Positions 10,747 through 22,407 of a stretch of DNA of 64,000 bases are shown in pieces. A program made the translations under genes and the position numbers. The stretch comes from Nemertoderma westbladi (lineage: Eukaryota > Xenacoelomorpha > Nemertodermatida > Nemertodermatidae): contig JAUCBJ010008071.1 in assembly GCA_032718475.1 (NCBI GenBank), forward strand, positions 19,829-83,828, in the 5' to 3' direction. A model generated the notes under the pieces. That model searched no databases, was not told where the DNA came from, and saw nothing but the letters and a program-made list of their open reading frames with translations. How positions within the stretch are numbered: the first letter of the stretch is position 1; every line of letters begins with the position of its first letter.

Positions 10747-11764
10747 AAGCAAACAGTCAGCTGTGGCGACCCCAAGGCTCCTCTTTCAATAGCTGCTACC
10801 TGAAGGTAGGGGTGGGCGCCACTCCTATCTGCTACCCGAAGGTAGTGGTGGTCGCTACTCCTATCTGCTACCCGAAGGTAGGGGTGGTCGCTACTCCTAT
10901 CTGCTACCCGAAGGTAGTGGTGGTCGCTACTCCTATCTGCTACCCGAAGGTAGGGGTGGGCGCCACTCCTATCTGCTACCCGAAGGTAGGGGTGGGCGCC
11001 ACTCCTATCTGCTACCCGAGGGTAGGTGTGGGCGCTACTCCTATCTGCTACCCGAAGGTAGTGGTGGTCGCTACTCCTATCTGCTACCCGAAGGTAGTGG
11101 TGGTCGCTACTCCTATCTGCTACCCGAAGGTAGTGGTGGGAGCTACTCCTATCTGCTACCCGAAGGTAGTGGTGGTCGCTACTCCTATCTGCTACCCGAA
11201 GGTAGGGGTGGTCGCTACTCCTATCTGCTACCCGAAGGTAGTGGTGGTCGCTACTCCTATCTGCTACCCGAAGGTAGTGGTGGGAGCTACTCCTATCTGC
11301 TACCCGAAGGTAGTGGTGGTCGCTACTCCTATCTGCTACCCGAAGGTAGGGGTGGTCGCTACTCCTATCTGCTACCCGAAGGTAGGGGTGGGCGCTACTC
11401 CTATCTGCTACCCGAAGGTAGGGGTGGGCGCTACTCCTATCTGCTACCCGAAGGTAGGGGTGGTCGCTACTCCTATCTGCTACCCGAAGGTAGGGGTGGG
11501 CGCTACTCCTATCTGCTACCCGAAGGTAGGGGTGGGCGCTACTCCTATCTGCTACCCGAAGGTAGGGGTGGGAGCTACTCCTATCTGCTACCCGAGGGTA
11601 GGGGTGGGCGCTACTCCTCTCCCTGGTTTTGCTCCCAGTAATTTAACTGGTCCTCATTTTATCGACCCCAGTGGATGAAAGGCTGAGTGAACTCTGGCGT
11701 CGCTGAACCTACAACCAATAGGTTGTGGTACTGCACCGGCACTCAACCAACTGAGGCACACGCC
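10747..11764 (-). mobile_element. tRNA-derived SINE with an expanded internal minisatellite
   Basis: On the minus strand the element begins with a tRNA-like head (GGCGTGTGCCTCAGTTGGTT), contains TTGGTTGTAGGTTCAGC and the words CTTTCATCCACTGGGGTCGA and TAAAATGAGGACCAGTTAAA, and ends with GAAAGAGGAGCC and a pyrimidine-rich tail. The same series occurs in the complete SINE at 45433-45662, which proves the relation. Between its GGTAGCAG and GTAGCGCCC words this copy carries about 22 tandem 36-bp units instead of about one. Confidence 0.85.
10806..11617. repeat. 36-bp minisatellite derived from the SINE
   Basis: About 22 units of GGTAGGGGTGGGCGCTACTC plus CTATCTGCTACCCGAA with variants (GTGG/GGGG, GGTC/GGGC/GGGA). 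A higher-order duplication is seen: the variant order of units 9-11 recurs in units 13-15. The 36-bp length keeps a 288-codon frame open by arithmetic only (12-residue period ATPICYPKVGVG); there is no reason to call it a gene. Confidence 0.95.
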
Positions 11765-11836
11765 TTTTTAGCCTAAATAACATAGACCAGAAATTGATTC
11801 GCAGGTATGGGTTTTGCTTCTAAACCTCAACGCCCC

Positions 11837-11873
<37 letters not shown>

Positions 11874-13338
11874 ATGGCTCATAATTTTACAGCTAACAAG
11901 CTAATATAATATATGTTTTATTTTCAGTTGAAAACCCAATATTCCTCTCTCAGACCATCGATTGCGCATTATATGGTGACAACTTAATATTTGTTCATTT
12001 CTCCTCAGGTATAAAGTTTGATAAACTTTATAACATATAATATGTGTTTATCACAAATAATCTATAACTATTTAATCTTTGTGAAGGGTGAAAGACTTCA
12101 GAGTGGTATGGGTAATATCTACATGTACATCATCTACATATTTACAATATCTACATAAACAGAACGAGCAGGTGATGGAAATACGTAATTATACAACTCT
12201 AGACTAAGGACAACATAAATTTATGAAATTATTTCCTCTGATACATTATATATATATATATACATTTTATATATATTATATGTATTTATTTTTATTTAAT
12301 TAATAATTATAAATTTATCTATTACTCACTTGTTTCTCGAATAATTTTGGCCAATAAATAATTATACCTTAATATAGAAAACATTTACTCATTATACCTT
12401 CATGTTACTTTTGTAAAGTTAAATTAGCCCCTGGAGTATGGGTCTGGGGGGCAGGATTAGTGAGGGATCTTCTGATATTGGCTGTTTATTCTAGAAAGAG
12501 AACCGAATTATATAAAAACTTTTTAGATGGGTTGACATCTGTTTTAGAGAATAACATAACACTGATTCTATTCCCTTCCTGATGCTGTTCTATGATACAA
12601 ATGCAGATCTTGGTTCACTTCATGGGCCTTGTGTACATCATCCACAACCAACTGCTCAAGGCTTGGATATCTTTCTTTGTGAAAATGGCCTTCATGCTGC
12701 TGATACCCACTCACTCATCTTTCCTGGCCCTAGTGTTACTTTTTATGCTTATGGGAATTTATACTTCGATCATAAAACTTAAGGTAAAGTTTCCGCTATA
12801 GATGAGTTGAACAATAACTCAGCTCATGTTCCCGTTTCGTGTACTATGCAATTCCCAATTACAAAATCAAATACAATAAGATACTCCAAACAATGTAAAA
12901 TAAAATGGTGTTATATTTAAAAGCGCTTATCACTGGTTACATCACTTTTGGGGCACTGTCAATCAAATCCTAGGATGTACAGCAGGCAGTTTTCAACAAA
13001 GAATAGTTCCATGCTGGCGGAGTTCAGGTTTGGAGAAGCACTACAAACTGATCTTAGAAAGAGACACAACTGATGCAAAGATGCAGCCTTCATTCTTCAA
13101 GTTAGATGAGAAGACAAATCTAAGTAACACCAGTTCTGAGCGAATTAACTGTAAAGCGGGCCATCACCAAAATACACAAAAGTAAAAGCCCTGATAAAAT
13201 ATGCTTGTGATAGAACATATTTTATTATATAGAACATATTATAGGTATTAATATAGAAGTAGTTTGCTTTTAGCTGACATCCGATAGAAATAAGATAAAT
13301 AAAACGATATGTTAGCCAGTTTTCATTAATTATATTAT
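11765..13338. other. non-coding stretch with poly-C tract
   Basis: A poly-C run of about 38 bases (11836-11873) is the longest homopolymer in the window. The rest is AT-rich. Two overlapping open frames at 12582-12801 look partly protein-like but match nothing I recognise and lack splice support. Confidence 0.5.
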
Positions 13339-13415
13339 CGAATGCATTTCGCGTTGGCTCTTCAGCTCTTCACACAATATTTTTACCGCTGAAGAGCCAA
13401 CGCGAAATGCATTCG
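13339..13415. repeat. perfect 28-bp inverted repeat (hairpin)
   Basis: Arms 13339-13366 and 13388-13415 are exact reverse complements (CGAATGCATTTCGCGTTGGC followed by TCTTCAGC), with a 21-base T/A/C-rich loop. The flanks are AT-rich. It could be a small fold-back element, a hairpin-RNA source, or a template-switch palindrome. Confidence 0.95.
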
Positions 13416-14415
13416 AACATATTATATAAATAATCACCTGTACAAGGAATCCAGTGATAACATTTCTTGGGAGTAAAATTACTCCCATCGAATAGGAGGG
13501 CTCTCTCTGAATGTGTAAGATTAATAACCATATCGACCTAACTCCACAGCAACTAGATTCCATAGAATCAGATGGACAGTTCAGAACTACCCTGTAACAG
13601 TCGTCTCCAGATTTTGGAAAGGTTTTGCAGTTCCAGTGCTCTAATATCTTTTATCAAGTTCCACATGTCTGGGTGCCTCACAGTTGATGAACCCAACTCA
13701 ATAGAGGTGTACAATGATAATAGTTGGGGTATCTCAGTAATATGGTTGTGGACCATGATAATAGTTGGGGTATCTCAGTAATATTGCTGTTGCTGTGATA
13801 TTCAGCCATGTCCGGGAGAATTTGATAAAGTGGTAAGATAGTTTATGAGATTGCAAATAAACTACACACAGAACTAAGCGGGATAATTTAATATCAAAGA
13901 TTTATGTATCTTTGATATTAATTATAATAAAATGAAATAAGATTGGACTAATTCAATGTTTTAATTTCATAATGCAGTCTTAATTAATCAATCTATGTAT
14001 ACTATACTGTAGGCATCCCATTAAATTATTGAATTAGTAAATTATTATAAATTATTTTATTAAATTATGTATATGGTCGCTGTTGTAGAGTAAAGTGGAG
14101 AAGCAGCCAGGCCTTTGAGGACGGTGCAGGATTGTTGTGTGGTTGGGTGGTTGGTGGCTGGGTGCAGTAATTGAAGCAAACAAGCCTCCCCGACCTGTCG
14201 GTTAGGCCTACCAACTACTGTACTATTTTTGTTTTTAAATTTCCTACTGTTTTTAATAGTCCTAAAATTTTTTTTTAAAACATCCATTGCTAAGCAACAT
14301 ATTAAATACTCTTCTGGTGGTGGGAAATATTCGTTTAGTATTTTACCGATATGTATGTATATTGTTTATAATAATTATTATAATTAAATTACTAATATCT
14401 AAAATATAAATGGAT
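13416..14415. other. non-coding stretch
   Basis: AT-rich; includes a duplicated word (GATAATAGTTGGGGTATCTC at about 13716 and 13757) and no supportable exon. Confidence 0.45.
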
Positions 14416-17400
14416 TCAGGTCAGGTCAGGTCCCCAGATCCTGCTACCACTATGGCAGTAATGTGGTACTACCTGTAGCTGTCAGCCCAGTAGGGCAGGC
14501 CTGATAAGCATAGCCTATTCATTATTTAGTTGATCAAGAGTGGGTTGGTTCAGCCCCGTCAACTAAATAAGTCATTGAGGGCTATAGCGCCTAGGGCACT
14601 ATTGAAGGCAAAGGCTTGATACGCATCTGCATTAGAGATGATACAAGCCCCGCCCTGTCTATACTGGATGCTCCTCTACCTGTGTTAGGTAACCTAACCC
14701 AGGAGGCACACTTGGTTCAGGGTGTAACAAATGGACCCCTACAGTCGGCAGCAGGGCTGTAGGCCATGGATAGGCGGAAGGTAATCAACAAACGGCTAGA
14801 CATGCTGACAAGGTCGGCGGAAGGTAATCAACCAACGGCGACCTACTGCGAAGACGCTTGTAGGAGTTGCGACCACAAGCGGTTTACTCCCGCAACTGAA
14901 AGATATGAGTATGAGAACCCTCCAGGAGAAATACCGGCTCGGTCGTCGCCCGGGTCAACAAGGACCGCGTCCCTCAGTGGTACACCAGGCTGGGGTCGAT
15001 AAATTGGCTACTGGAACAGAAGACAGAGAAGAAAGAAGAACCAACCTGTTGAAATGTAAAAAGACACTAAAGATTGCTACAATGAACGCACGCACGCTGA
15101 AAGCACAGAGCAAACAGGGTGACATGGTCGCTCTGGCAATGGAATATAACATCGACATCATCTGCATCCAAGAACAACGGATTTGTCATGTAGACACTGC
15201 CATGAAGTACAATGACATTGGAAATGGATGGACGTTAGTAACAAGCTCAGCAGTAAGAAACTCGGCCAATGCATCAATTGGTGGAGTAGGAATTCTGCTA
15301 AGCCCATTTGCACTTAAGACCCTAAACAACATCGAATCTATAAATTCCAGGGTTATGATCGCAACATTTGATGGGAATCCCAAGACAACAGTTATATGTT
15401 GCTACAGTCCAACCAATGCATCAGAGCCAGAACAAGCAGTCAAGTTTTATGAAGAACTGACTGGACTTATTAAGGACATCCCGAAACACAATGTTAAAGT
15501 CATTGCTGGTGACCTGAATGCACAAATTGGCCCAGAAGACATCAAGGGTTACACCTATAACACCAGTTCTAACAGAAATGGGTACTTACTCTTAGACCTA
15601 ATGGAAGAATGTGAATTGATACCAACAAACAACACATTCGAAAAGAGTAAGGGGAAGCTATGGACCTTTCAATACCCTAATGGAACCAAAGCACAACTGG
15701 ATTACATCCTTATAAACAAAAAGTGGAGAAATAGCATGATCAACTGCGAGGCATACAGCTCGTTCAACCTAATTGGTTCGGACCACAGAATTGTGACTGT
15801 AGAGATCAGACTCAGTTTGAGAGCCAGCAAACCCAGAACAAGCAAGCAAATCAACTATGACTGGGAGAAACTCAGAACTGACAATGCTGTAAAGGATGCT
15901 TATACAGTAGAAGTTCAAAACCGCTTTGAAGCACTTCAGTCAATGGATGAAGACCAATCCACCGATTCAATATACCAGAATATAATAACAGCCCACAAGG
16001 AATCAGCTAAGAGGCATATCCCCCAGAAACCTAAACGAAAACAGTATGTGCCATGGCAAAACTCTGAGGTTACTTGTAAGAGAGAAGATCTTAAGATAGC
16101 CTACAAAGTTAAAACCGAACAACCAACAACCGAAAACATTAACAAGGTTGAGAAAGCTAAGGACGATCTTAAATTGGCCTACAACATCAGCCAGGAAAAG
16201 TACATACAGGATAAAACTGAAGCAATTACAACTGCTCACATACAGCAACAATCAAGACTTACCTGGCAGACTGTAAATGAGGTATCTGGTCGGAAAAGCT
16301 GTGCAAAGGGGCGCCTCAAAGCCGATAGTCCTGAAGAATGTGTTGGGAAGTGGAAAAATCACTTCAGCAACTTGCTTGGGCAGCCACCAAACATCGAGGT
16401 CAGCCCTACAAGGAAAATATATGACAAGACACTACCTATAGAAACAGGGGACTTCACACCTGCCGAACTCCAAAGAAGCATTAAAAGCATGTCCAATAAT
16501 AAAGCGAGTGGATTAGATGAAATCCCAGCGGAGGTATGGAAAACCGGAGTGCTAAATAGACCATTATTGAATGTTTGCAACCGGATGTTAAAAGGGGAAA
16601 AGCCACCACCAATTTGGACTAAAGGTCAACTAAAGCCTCTCCCCAAGAAAGGAGACCTCGGCATACCAACAAACTATCGTGGGATCTGTCTGCTTGTGGT
16701 AGCTGCCAAAATATACAATAAAATGATTCTATATAGGATTAGGCCTCACATAGAGAAACTACTGCGTAAGAGCCAAAACGGATTTCGACCAAGTAGATCA
16801 ACAATAGCTCAGATACTTGCACTACGGAGACTGATTGAAGGAATTAAGTCAAAGAATCTCCCCGCAGTCATGACTTTTGTGGACTTCAAGAAGGCATTCG
16901 ACTCCATCCATAGAGGTAAAATGCTTGAAATCCTAAGAGCTTATGGAATACCAGAAGTAATTGTTGCTGGCATTGGATTGTTATATTGTGACACAGAAGC
17001 GCAGGTACTCTCACCAGATGGTGAAACTGAGTTTTTCTCAATCCTGGCTGGCGTACTGCAAGGTGACACATTAGCACCATTACTATTTGTAATTGTGCTG
17101 GATTACGCAATGAGGACGGCCACAAAGGGTGAAGATCTGGGATTCACACTTCAAGAACGCAGAAGTAGTAGATATCCGGCAACTACAGTCACAGACACCG
17201 ACTTTGCGGATGACATCGCCCTGCTCTCTAATACGCTAGCTGATGCACAGCTTCTACTAAATAAAGTGGAGAGGGCTGCTAAGGAGGTTGGATTGCATAT
17301 AAATGCTACCAAGACCGAATTCATGACCTTTAATGTTGATGGAAACTTGACAACCATTGATAATAATCAACTTAGGAAGGTAGATGACTTCCAGTACCTT

Positions 17401-17961
17401 GGATCGTGGATAGAGAGTAGCAAAAAGGACATAGAAGTTAGGAAAGCAAAGGCTTGGGTAGCTCTATCAAAAATGGATACCATCTGGAAATCAGATCTCT
17501 CCAGGCACCTGAAGACCAAGTTCTTTCGAGCCACAGTGGAAAGTGTATTTTTATACGGTGGTGAGACCTGGACACTGACTAAATCACTTGAACAACGAAT
17601 TGATGGTTGCTACACAAGACTACTAAGGGCAGCCCTAAACATCAGCGGGAGACAACACATGACAAACGCCGAGCTTTATGGTACAATACAACCTGTATCA
17701 ACCACCCTCCGTGAGTGCAGATTAAGATTCAGTGGGCACTGCTGGCGAAGTAAAGACGAGGTCATACCAGATCTACTTTTATGGCAACCAACTCATGGAA
17801 AGCGTAGTCGTGGACGACCTGCCATAACATATATAGATCAACTTGAAAGGGATACTGAACTTGGGAGAAACGAAATTGCGACAACTATGGAGAATCGGGA
17901 AGCCTGGAAGGATCTAATTTCCACTGTCCGAGTTCGCTCGACCTAGTAGTAGTAGTAGTAA
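14416..17961 (+). mobile_element. RTE-clade LINE, apparently intact
   Basis: A GC-richer block with one long ORF and a short tandem TAG tail (17944-17960) instead of poly-A, as is normal for RTE elements. The 5' limit is not defined; I put it at the start of the compositional change and short CAGGT repeats near 14416. A short upstream frame (14766-15002) overlaps the start of the main ORF and may be a vestigial ORF1 or leader. A nearly unchanged copy of its last ~90 bases sits at 50036-50127, which points to recent activity. Confidence 0.85.
14905..17946 (+). CDS. RTE LINE polyprotein: apurinic-like endonuclease and reverse transcriptase
   Basis: 1013 codons with no stop. Residues about 55-300 form an exonuclease/endonuclease/phosphatase domain: TMNARTL at 59-65, IICIQEQRI, GDLNAQIG, and SDH at 292-294 (catalytic His). 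Residues about 520-830 form the reverse transcriptase: NNKASGLDEIPAE, FVDFKKAFDSIHRG, GVLQGDTLAPLLF and the active-site FADD at 767-770. The C-terminal part has FSGHCWRS and LLLWQPTHG, shared by RTE/Bov-B-type proteins. The length is normal for the clade. The product nicks target DNA and primes reverse transcription of its own RNA there. The ATG at 14905 is the first in frame; another Met at residue 60 is inside the endonuclease motif, so the upstream start is preferred. All catalytic motifs seen are intact. Confidence 0.93.
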   Translation: MSMRTLQEKYRLGRRPGQQGPRPSVVHQAGVDKLATGTEDREERRTNLLKCKKTLKIATMNARTLKAQSKQGDMVALAMEYNIDIICIQEQRICHVDTAMKYNDIGNGWTLVTSSAVRNSANASIGGVGILLSPFALKTLNNIESINSRVMIATFDGNPKTTVICCYSPTNASEPEQAVKFYEELTGLIKDIPKHNVKVIAGDLNAQIGPEDIKGYTYNTSSNRNGYLLLDLMEECELIPTNNTFEKSKGKLWTFQYPNGTKAQLDYILINKKWRNSMINCEAYSSFNLIGSDHRIVTVEIRLSLRASKPRTSKQINYDWEKLRTDNAVKDAYTVEVQNRFEALQSMDEDQSTDSIYQNIITAHKESAKRHIPQKPKRKQYVPWQNSEVTCKREDLKIAYKVKTEQPTTENINKVEKAKDDLKLAYNISQEKYIQDKTEAITTAHIQQQSRLTWQTVNEVSGRKSCAKGRLKADSPEECVGKWKNHFSNLLGQPPNIEVSPTRKIYDKTLPIETGDFTPAELQRSIKSMSNNKASGLDEIPAEVWKTGVLNRPLLNVCNRMLKGEKPPPIWTKGQLKPLPKKGDLGIPTNYRGICLLVVAAKIYNKMILYRIRPHIEKLLRKSQNGFRPSRSTIAQILALRRLIEGIKSKNLPAVMTFVDFKKAFDSIHRGKMLEILRAYGIPEVIVAGIGLLYCDTEAQVLSPDGETEFFSILAGVLQGDTLAPLLFVIVLDYAMRTATKGEDLGFTLQERRSSRYPATTVTDTDFADDIALLSNTLADAQLLLNKVERAAKEVGLHINATKTEFMTFNVDGNLTTIDNNQLRKVDDFQYLGSWIESSKKDIEVRKAKAWVALSKMDTIWKSDLSRHLKTKFFRATVESVFLYGGETWTLTKSLEQRIDGCYTRLLRAALNISGRQHMTNAELYGTIQPVSTTLRECRLRFSGHCWRSKDEVIPDLLLWQPTHGKRSRGRPAITYIDQLERDTELGRNEIATTMENREAWKDLISTVRVRST

Positions 17962-18080
17962 ATAATTATACTGTATAACGGTTAATATATTATACTGCAT
18001 AACGGTTAATATATTATACTGTATAATGGGCTAATATATTATACTGTATAAAGGCTAATATATTTATACTGTATAACACG
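17962..18080. repeat. ~25-bp AT-rich tandem repeat
   Basis: Four to five units of TAATATATTATACTGTATAA plus CGGT lie directly after the LINE tail. Confidence 0.85.
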
Positions 18081-19550
18081 GACTAATGTAGGTACAGCGC
18101 CATATACCGTAACAAAAGGGGTGCCCCAAAATACCTCTTATGTGCTGTAAACTAAATATTAAACATCTCCTCAAATTACAAAACTACAGAAATCGTGGAA
18201 GTATAAGAATGACTCCTACCGAAAAGTAACCTATAGTAGTCAGTAGCTAGTGGATCTTAAGACGCGCGTGTGTGTGTGTGTGTTACGAATAAAACAATTT
18301 TGGTGTATCGCCGTTATACTAGGTTTTAGTGATTTTAATCAAAATACAATACTCGGGCGCTAGCTACTCGAATAAGCTAGTCGCACGCTGTAGGCTCAAT
18401 ACTTACAAACTGACGTCAACACTCATCCTCTCTCTCTCCTTATCCACAACTCAACCGGGCAATTACGGTGTTAGTAACTACACCCGTGATCGGCACTAAA
18501 TACCAGATTCTGATTGTGAGATAAGAGAATAGGTGTTAATTACTACCGTACGTTAGCTGATCTGGTATACAAATTTATTCTAGAACTTTGTTACTGCGGT
18601 GGTTAGCAGTAAATACCTATCAGTACGTGGCAAGGGCGCGGTAGGATGTTAGTAAACCTCCCTAGGCCAAACATGTGCCGGTAGCAGAAAGCTGCCTCTT
18701 GCCTGATCAAATATTTTGGACTCAGACAGGTCGGGCAAACTATAAGGCCTACAAAGCTGAACCGGTACCGTACTGTCAGTACTGCAAATCACCAAATTAT
18801 AGAGCATGTGCTATTCGCACCTAAAGTGTACTTGCGCGTACTAACGAACAGCAACAGCTCACACCTGTAGGAGATACAGGTTGATCCGGGGTTTTTCCTG
18901 TCTGAATCTGAGATATTTAATCCTAAATTTTACGGCGTCCCAGGACGGCGTCACGCTTTACCCTGATCTAAGGTCTTACTGCGGGCAAGGGCGTCAAACA
19001 AAGTCTTACCTTCCTCTGAAGTGGGCGCTTTATGGCAAGAGGTCATACTTCGAATGGGCGCGGGCGAAGATAATGTGGGCGCTTAATGTGTTGTGGACAT
19101 CCTTTCCCTGCGTTGCTGAAGCCTAACGGTCTAGGCAGCCATCTCCCAAGCGTTTGGCCGTCCCAAAGGTAGATACGTTAAAACTACATGTTCAAGAGTT
19201 TGCAGTATATTAACGTAATTACAAAGACTTATCAACTTAAACTTTACAAATAACAAAAGGACTAAACTAAAGTAAGAGAGATAAGTAACAAATGACAAGG
19301 GTTATAGTGATAATGACATTGTGCATTAGTACACTAAGGTGATAACCGAAGGATAAACTGCCCCTTATATAGCAAATCCTAGGCATGGAATTAACTAGTA
19401 CATTCGACAACATTCCATGGCCGCACATTGGAGCAATAAGTTATTAAATGACCCTATGATTGGCCCAACCCATCGTTCCATGTGTTGTACGCACCTCATT
19501 GGCTTACCTAATTTAATGAAACCGAAAATTTAACAGCCAAAATGCAAATT
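18081..19550. other. non-coding stretch
   Basis: Contains a GT microsatellite (about 18268-18283) and a moderately GC-rich part (18300-19150) that may be a decayed repeat or LTR, but no boundary or motif supports a call. The short ORF at 18881-19126 has no recognisable features. Confidence 0.4.
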
Positions 19551-19624
19551 TCCCGACCAAGATTCGAACCCCTGACCTACCTAGAATGTAACCAACGCCT
19601 TAACCTATCTGACCACTGCGCCAA
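19551..19624 (-). repeat. tRNA-like SINE head (Ser/Leu type)
   Basis: The minus strand reads ATTGGCGCAGTGGTCAGATA, GGTTAAGGCGTTGG and GGTCAGGGGTTCGAATC, that is, A-box- and B-box-like words with a GTTAAGGCG element as in class II tRNAs. The acceptor stem does not pair, so it is a SINE remnant rather than a tRNA gene. Confidence 0.6.
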
Positions 19625-19908
19625 TAGAATCACCAGTGAACTTATAACTACTAATAGGAAGTAGGCATATTACAACTACTACAAATCAAGGCAAAATACG
19701 TCGGATTTAGAAAGTTTTTACGTGGTACTGTAGATTGCTACTTAACAGTGAAATAATCCAACAGGGGGGGGGGGGGGTGCAGATTAAAAGGGCTGAACAT
19801 ATACTGTCCCCCTTTCTTTAATTGATTGGTGGTGTGGGTAAATTTCTCAAATACTGATTTTGTGATACAGTCACTCAATTTTAATTTGTATCTCATAACT
19901 GGGCCTCG

Positions 19909-20109
19909 TGCTGCGCGAAGGCCCCACGAACGTGTTCTGTTGCTCTGTTGTTCTGTCGATCTGTTGTTCTGTCGTTCTGTTGTGTCCAATTTTAAACGTT
20001 AATAACTCAGCCAAATGTTAATGAAATTTAACCAAACTTGGTACACATGTAGTCTGGCAAAAGTTTAGAAATTTTCCAAGTTGAATTTGCGTGGGGTCTT
20101 CGTGCAGCA
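19909..20109. mobile_element. ~200-bp TIR element related to the tandem-core family
   Basis: The left end TGCTGCGCGAAGGCCCCAC (19909-19927) and the right end (20091-20109) are inverted with 17 of 19 positions matching. The left end is the same word that terminates the elements at 1.9 and 7.6 kb. The inside has a GTTCT/GTCGTT microsatellite (about 19935-19985) and one ACTTGGTACACATGTAG monomer-like segment. It looks like a minimal single-monomer member. Confidence 0.65.
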
Positions 20110-22162
20110 TCTGTGTAACTGTCCTACAGTTATAATAAATTTATCTACCCAAAAATTATTAGGCTTGGCATCAGCTGGTTGCTAGGAAACTAAATCGGCT
20201 GGGTTTCTGGCAAATTATAAAATTACAGTAATACCATTGTTGGCCTGTCTGCCTGTACTATACTCAATCCCTGAATCTGGAATCAGACAATACTATCATA
20301 CTGTATTCGGTGTTTTACGGTACTGGCTGAGTAACCGGTGCAGTGATTATAGATCACGTATACTGGTACAGGACAGGCCTAATTCTGTAATTCCAGAATT
20401 CTGTAGGCCCTAATTAGCCATGCACTGCAGTGCGGACTGCGGTCCTGAATTAGTTTAGAGGGTCTGTTGGCGCCGTACCGCCCTACTACTGTCACTGTGA
20501 GACTGTACAGTACAACCGGCTGACCGGACCAGTAGCAACTGCCAACTACATAACTACCGGTACGGTACTGAACTACGACAACACTACCGCATTTCCATGC
20601 TCCTGTCAGCAATGAAAGAAAATTAATTTCTTCGTTTACGGTTTCTGCTCTTGTTAACGGTTTAATATGTTAATTAAAGACTATGTATTGGTACGACCGA
20701 CGGCACCGGCAACTGGCATAATCAGATGTAGATGTACATAACAATCTGCCAATACAACAATAGCAATAGGCCTACCCCTACCAACCATCCATCGACTCGG
20801 CAACTGCAACCATGGAAGGTATGCGGACTACCCAGCTGACCGGCATTCTAAGTTCAGCTACCCACTACCTAGAGTCTACCCAGCTGCCCAGAGAAGTGTT
20901 GGAATTGAAATCAAACAACTCACCACCAAGGCCGCCTCTATGTCTGTTGACCTCGACTTTCGGTATCGCTTCCGCTATGGGCAAAATAGACTAACCATAA
21001 CCGAGGATGAAATATTCCGGTTTTTTAATCTCACTCTGCCATCACCCAGTGCCCGGCGGTGTTGAAATTGCCACGCATAGTACTAGTAGTGCAAGCTTAA
21101 TAAATAATTAATATATGGCGATATTTCAGACCATCATGATAAGCGAAGCTCTTATTGTTAATTACATCACGATTGAGAGTTGTCACAAATTGAATACCGT
21201 AGCAATATCAATATAATTAGACCAAAGACTTGTCACAATACGTTTCCTCTAAAGGAAAACACAATCACCAGACTTGAGTCCTTACATAATTAATTAGTCC
21301 GACATTTGTTTGTTATACTGTGTTGTCACACCCTCTCGGTACTGTATATCAGTGAAATATAATAGATGATCAAATACCGTATTAGACTGAGCAAAAATAG
21401 AGCAAATCAATACATCGTGGGAGAAAAAGGAGAAACAAATAGATACACTAGAACGGCCTTTGTTGAAGGTACACTACCGCCATTCCCGTTCAATGTATCA
21501 GACCGGACATTAGGAGTCATTTCTGTATGTTTTATTAAGTAACCGGACGATGTCAAAAATATACGAAAATTGAGATTGAAAGAACGTTTTTTATCAAATG
21601 CGCTAACAGATCACTACAAAATGTCAGATCTACTGTAGCCTAGGTAGGATACCACCAGCCACTCGGTGGGATAAATATTTCTCCATTTGACGCAACACCG
21701 CCGCGGCCGCTATGAGGGAGGTGAATACCGCGGCCGCTCCTAAAGCCGCAGGCCATCGCTAACTATATAGGTTAACTTGGGATTCTGGGGGACTTTTCGA
21801 TGAAGGAACAGACCAAATTTTTTTATTTTCTCACCAGGGGAGCGGCTCGGAATTCTAAGATATTAGCAACTCTAACATTATTAAATCTAACCCTTCGACG
21901 GACACGGCGGACAAAAATCCGTCATTTTTTCGACAATTTTAAAAAATTTTTTTGGAAAGGCGCTCTACAGTGGCTCGAAAAAACCCTAGGTTATTGCTTA
22001 GCCGACGCCGGGATACGATAGAAGGGATTAATTAGTGAATTCGTTTTGTTTTTCAAAAAAGATTACCACGCCTTTTTTCCGAAAATGTCCGTCAAAGTTG
22101 AAAAAACGGACAAAATGACTTTGCGGGATCCGCTATAACTCGGCTAATATTAATCGTACTCA
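20110..22162. other. non-coding stretch
   Basis: Rich in CCGGTAC/TACCGGTA words; no exon is supported. A frame at about 20900-21063 looks mildly protein-like (SVDLDFRYRFRYGQNRLTIT) but has no recognisable family. 21700-22160 contains unusual short GC words (CGCGGCCGC twice) and A/T runs. Confidence 0.35.
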
Positions 22163-22339
22163 GAATCCAGTCTCCCGGGTATATCCAGCGGGTGAATGGA
22201 CGCGCACTAGGCTGGCTTCTGCTAATGTTGTGTTTATTGGTATTAAATATTTGTCAATTTCTAAAGTCTATTTATAAACCAAAAGACATATAAATTTTGG
22301 CAGGTTAAACTGCTAAAGGTCTTCAAAAGCGCGTACAAT
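22163..22339 (+). repeat. 177-bp direct repeat, left copy
   Basis: Matches 40905-41081 with about four mismatches in 177 positions. It starts GAATCCAGTCTCCCGGGTAT and ends TTCAAAAGCGCGTACAAT. The two copies lie in the same orientation and bracket the BEL/Pao-plus-two-ORF region. No TG...CA ends and no shared flanking duplication are seen, so it is not a proven LTR. Confidence 0.9.
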
Positions 22340-22407
22340 AACAGTTATTGACTTTATTGCAGTAAGCAATAAAGTTGAAAGTACCGGTCGACCGGTAAAC
22401 CTGAACC

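Noticed and set aside
10812-11678. 288-codon ORF with 12-residue ATPICYPKVGVG repeats
   Set aside because: The 36-bp minisatellite inside a SINE keeps the frame open by arithmetic; the SINE flanks prove a non-coding origin.
12582-12801. Overlapping 66- and 69-codon plus-strand ORFs
   Set aside because: Partly protein-like, but two frames compete, no family is recognised and splice signals are lacking.
20900-21063. Protein-like frame (SVDLDFRYRFRYGQNRL)
   Set aside because: No recognisable domain, no start and no clear splice sites; could be a transposon remnant.
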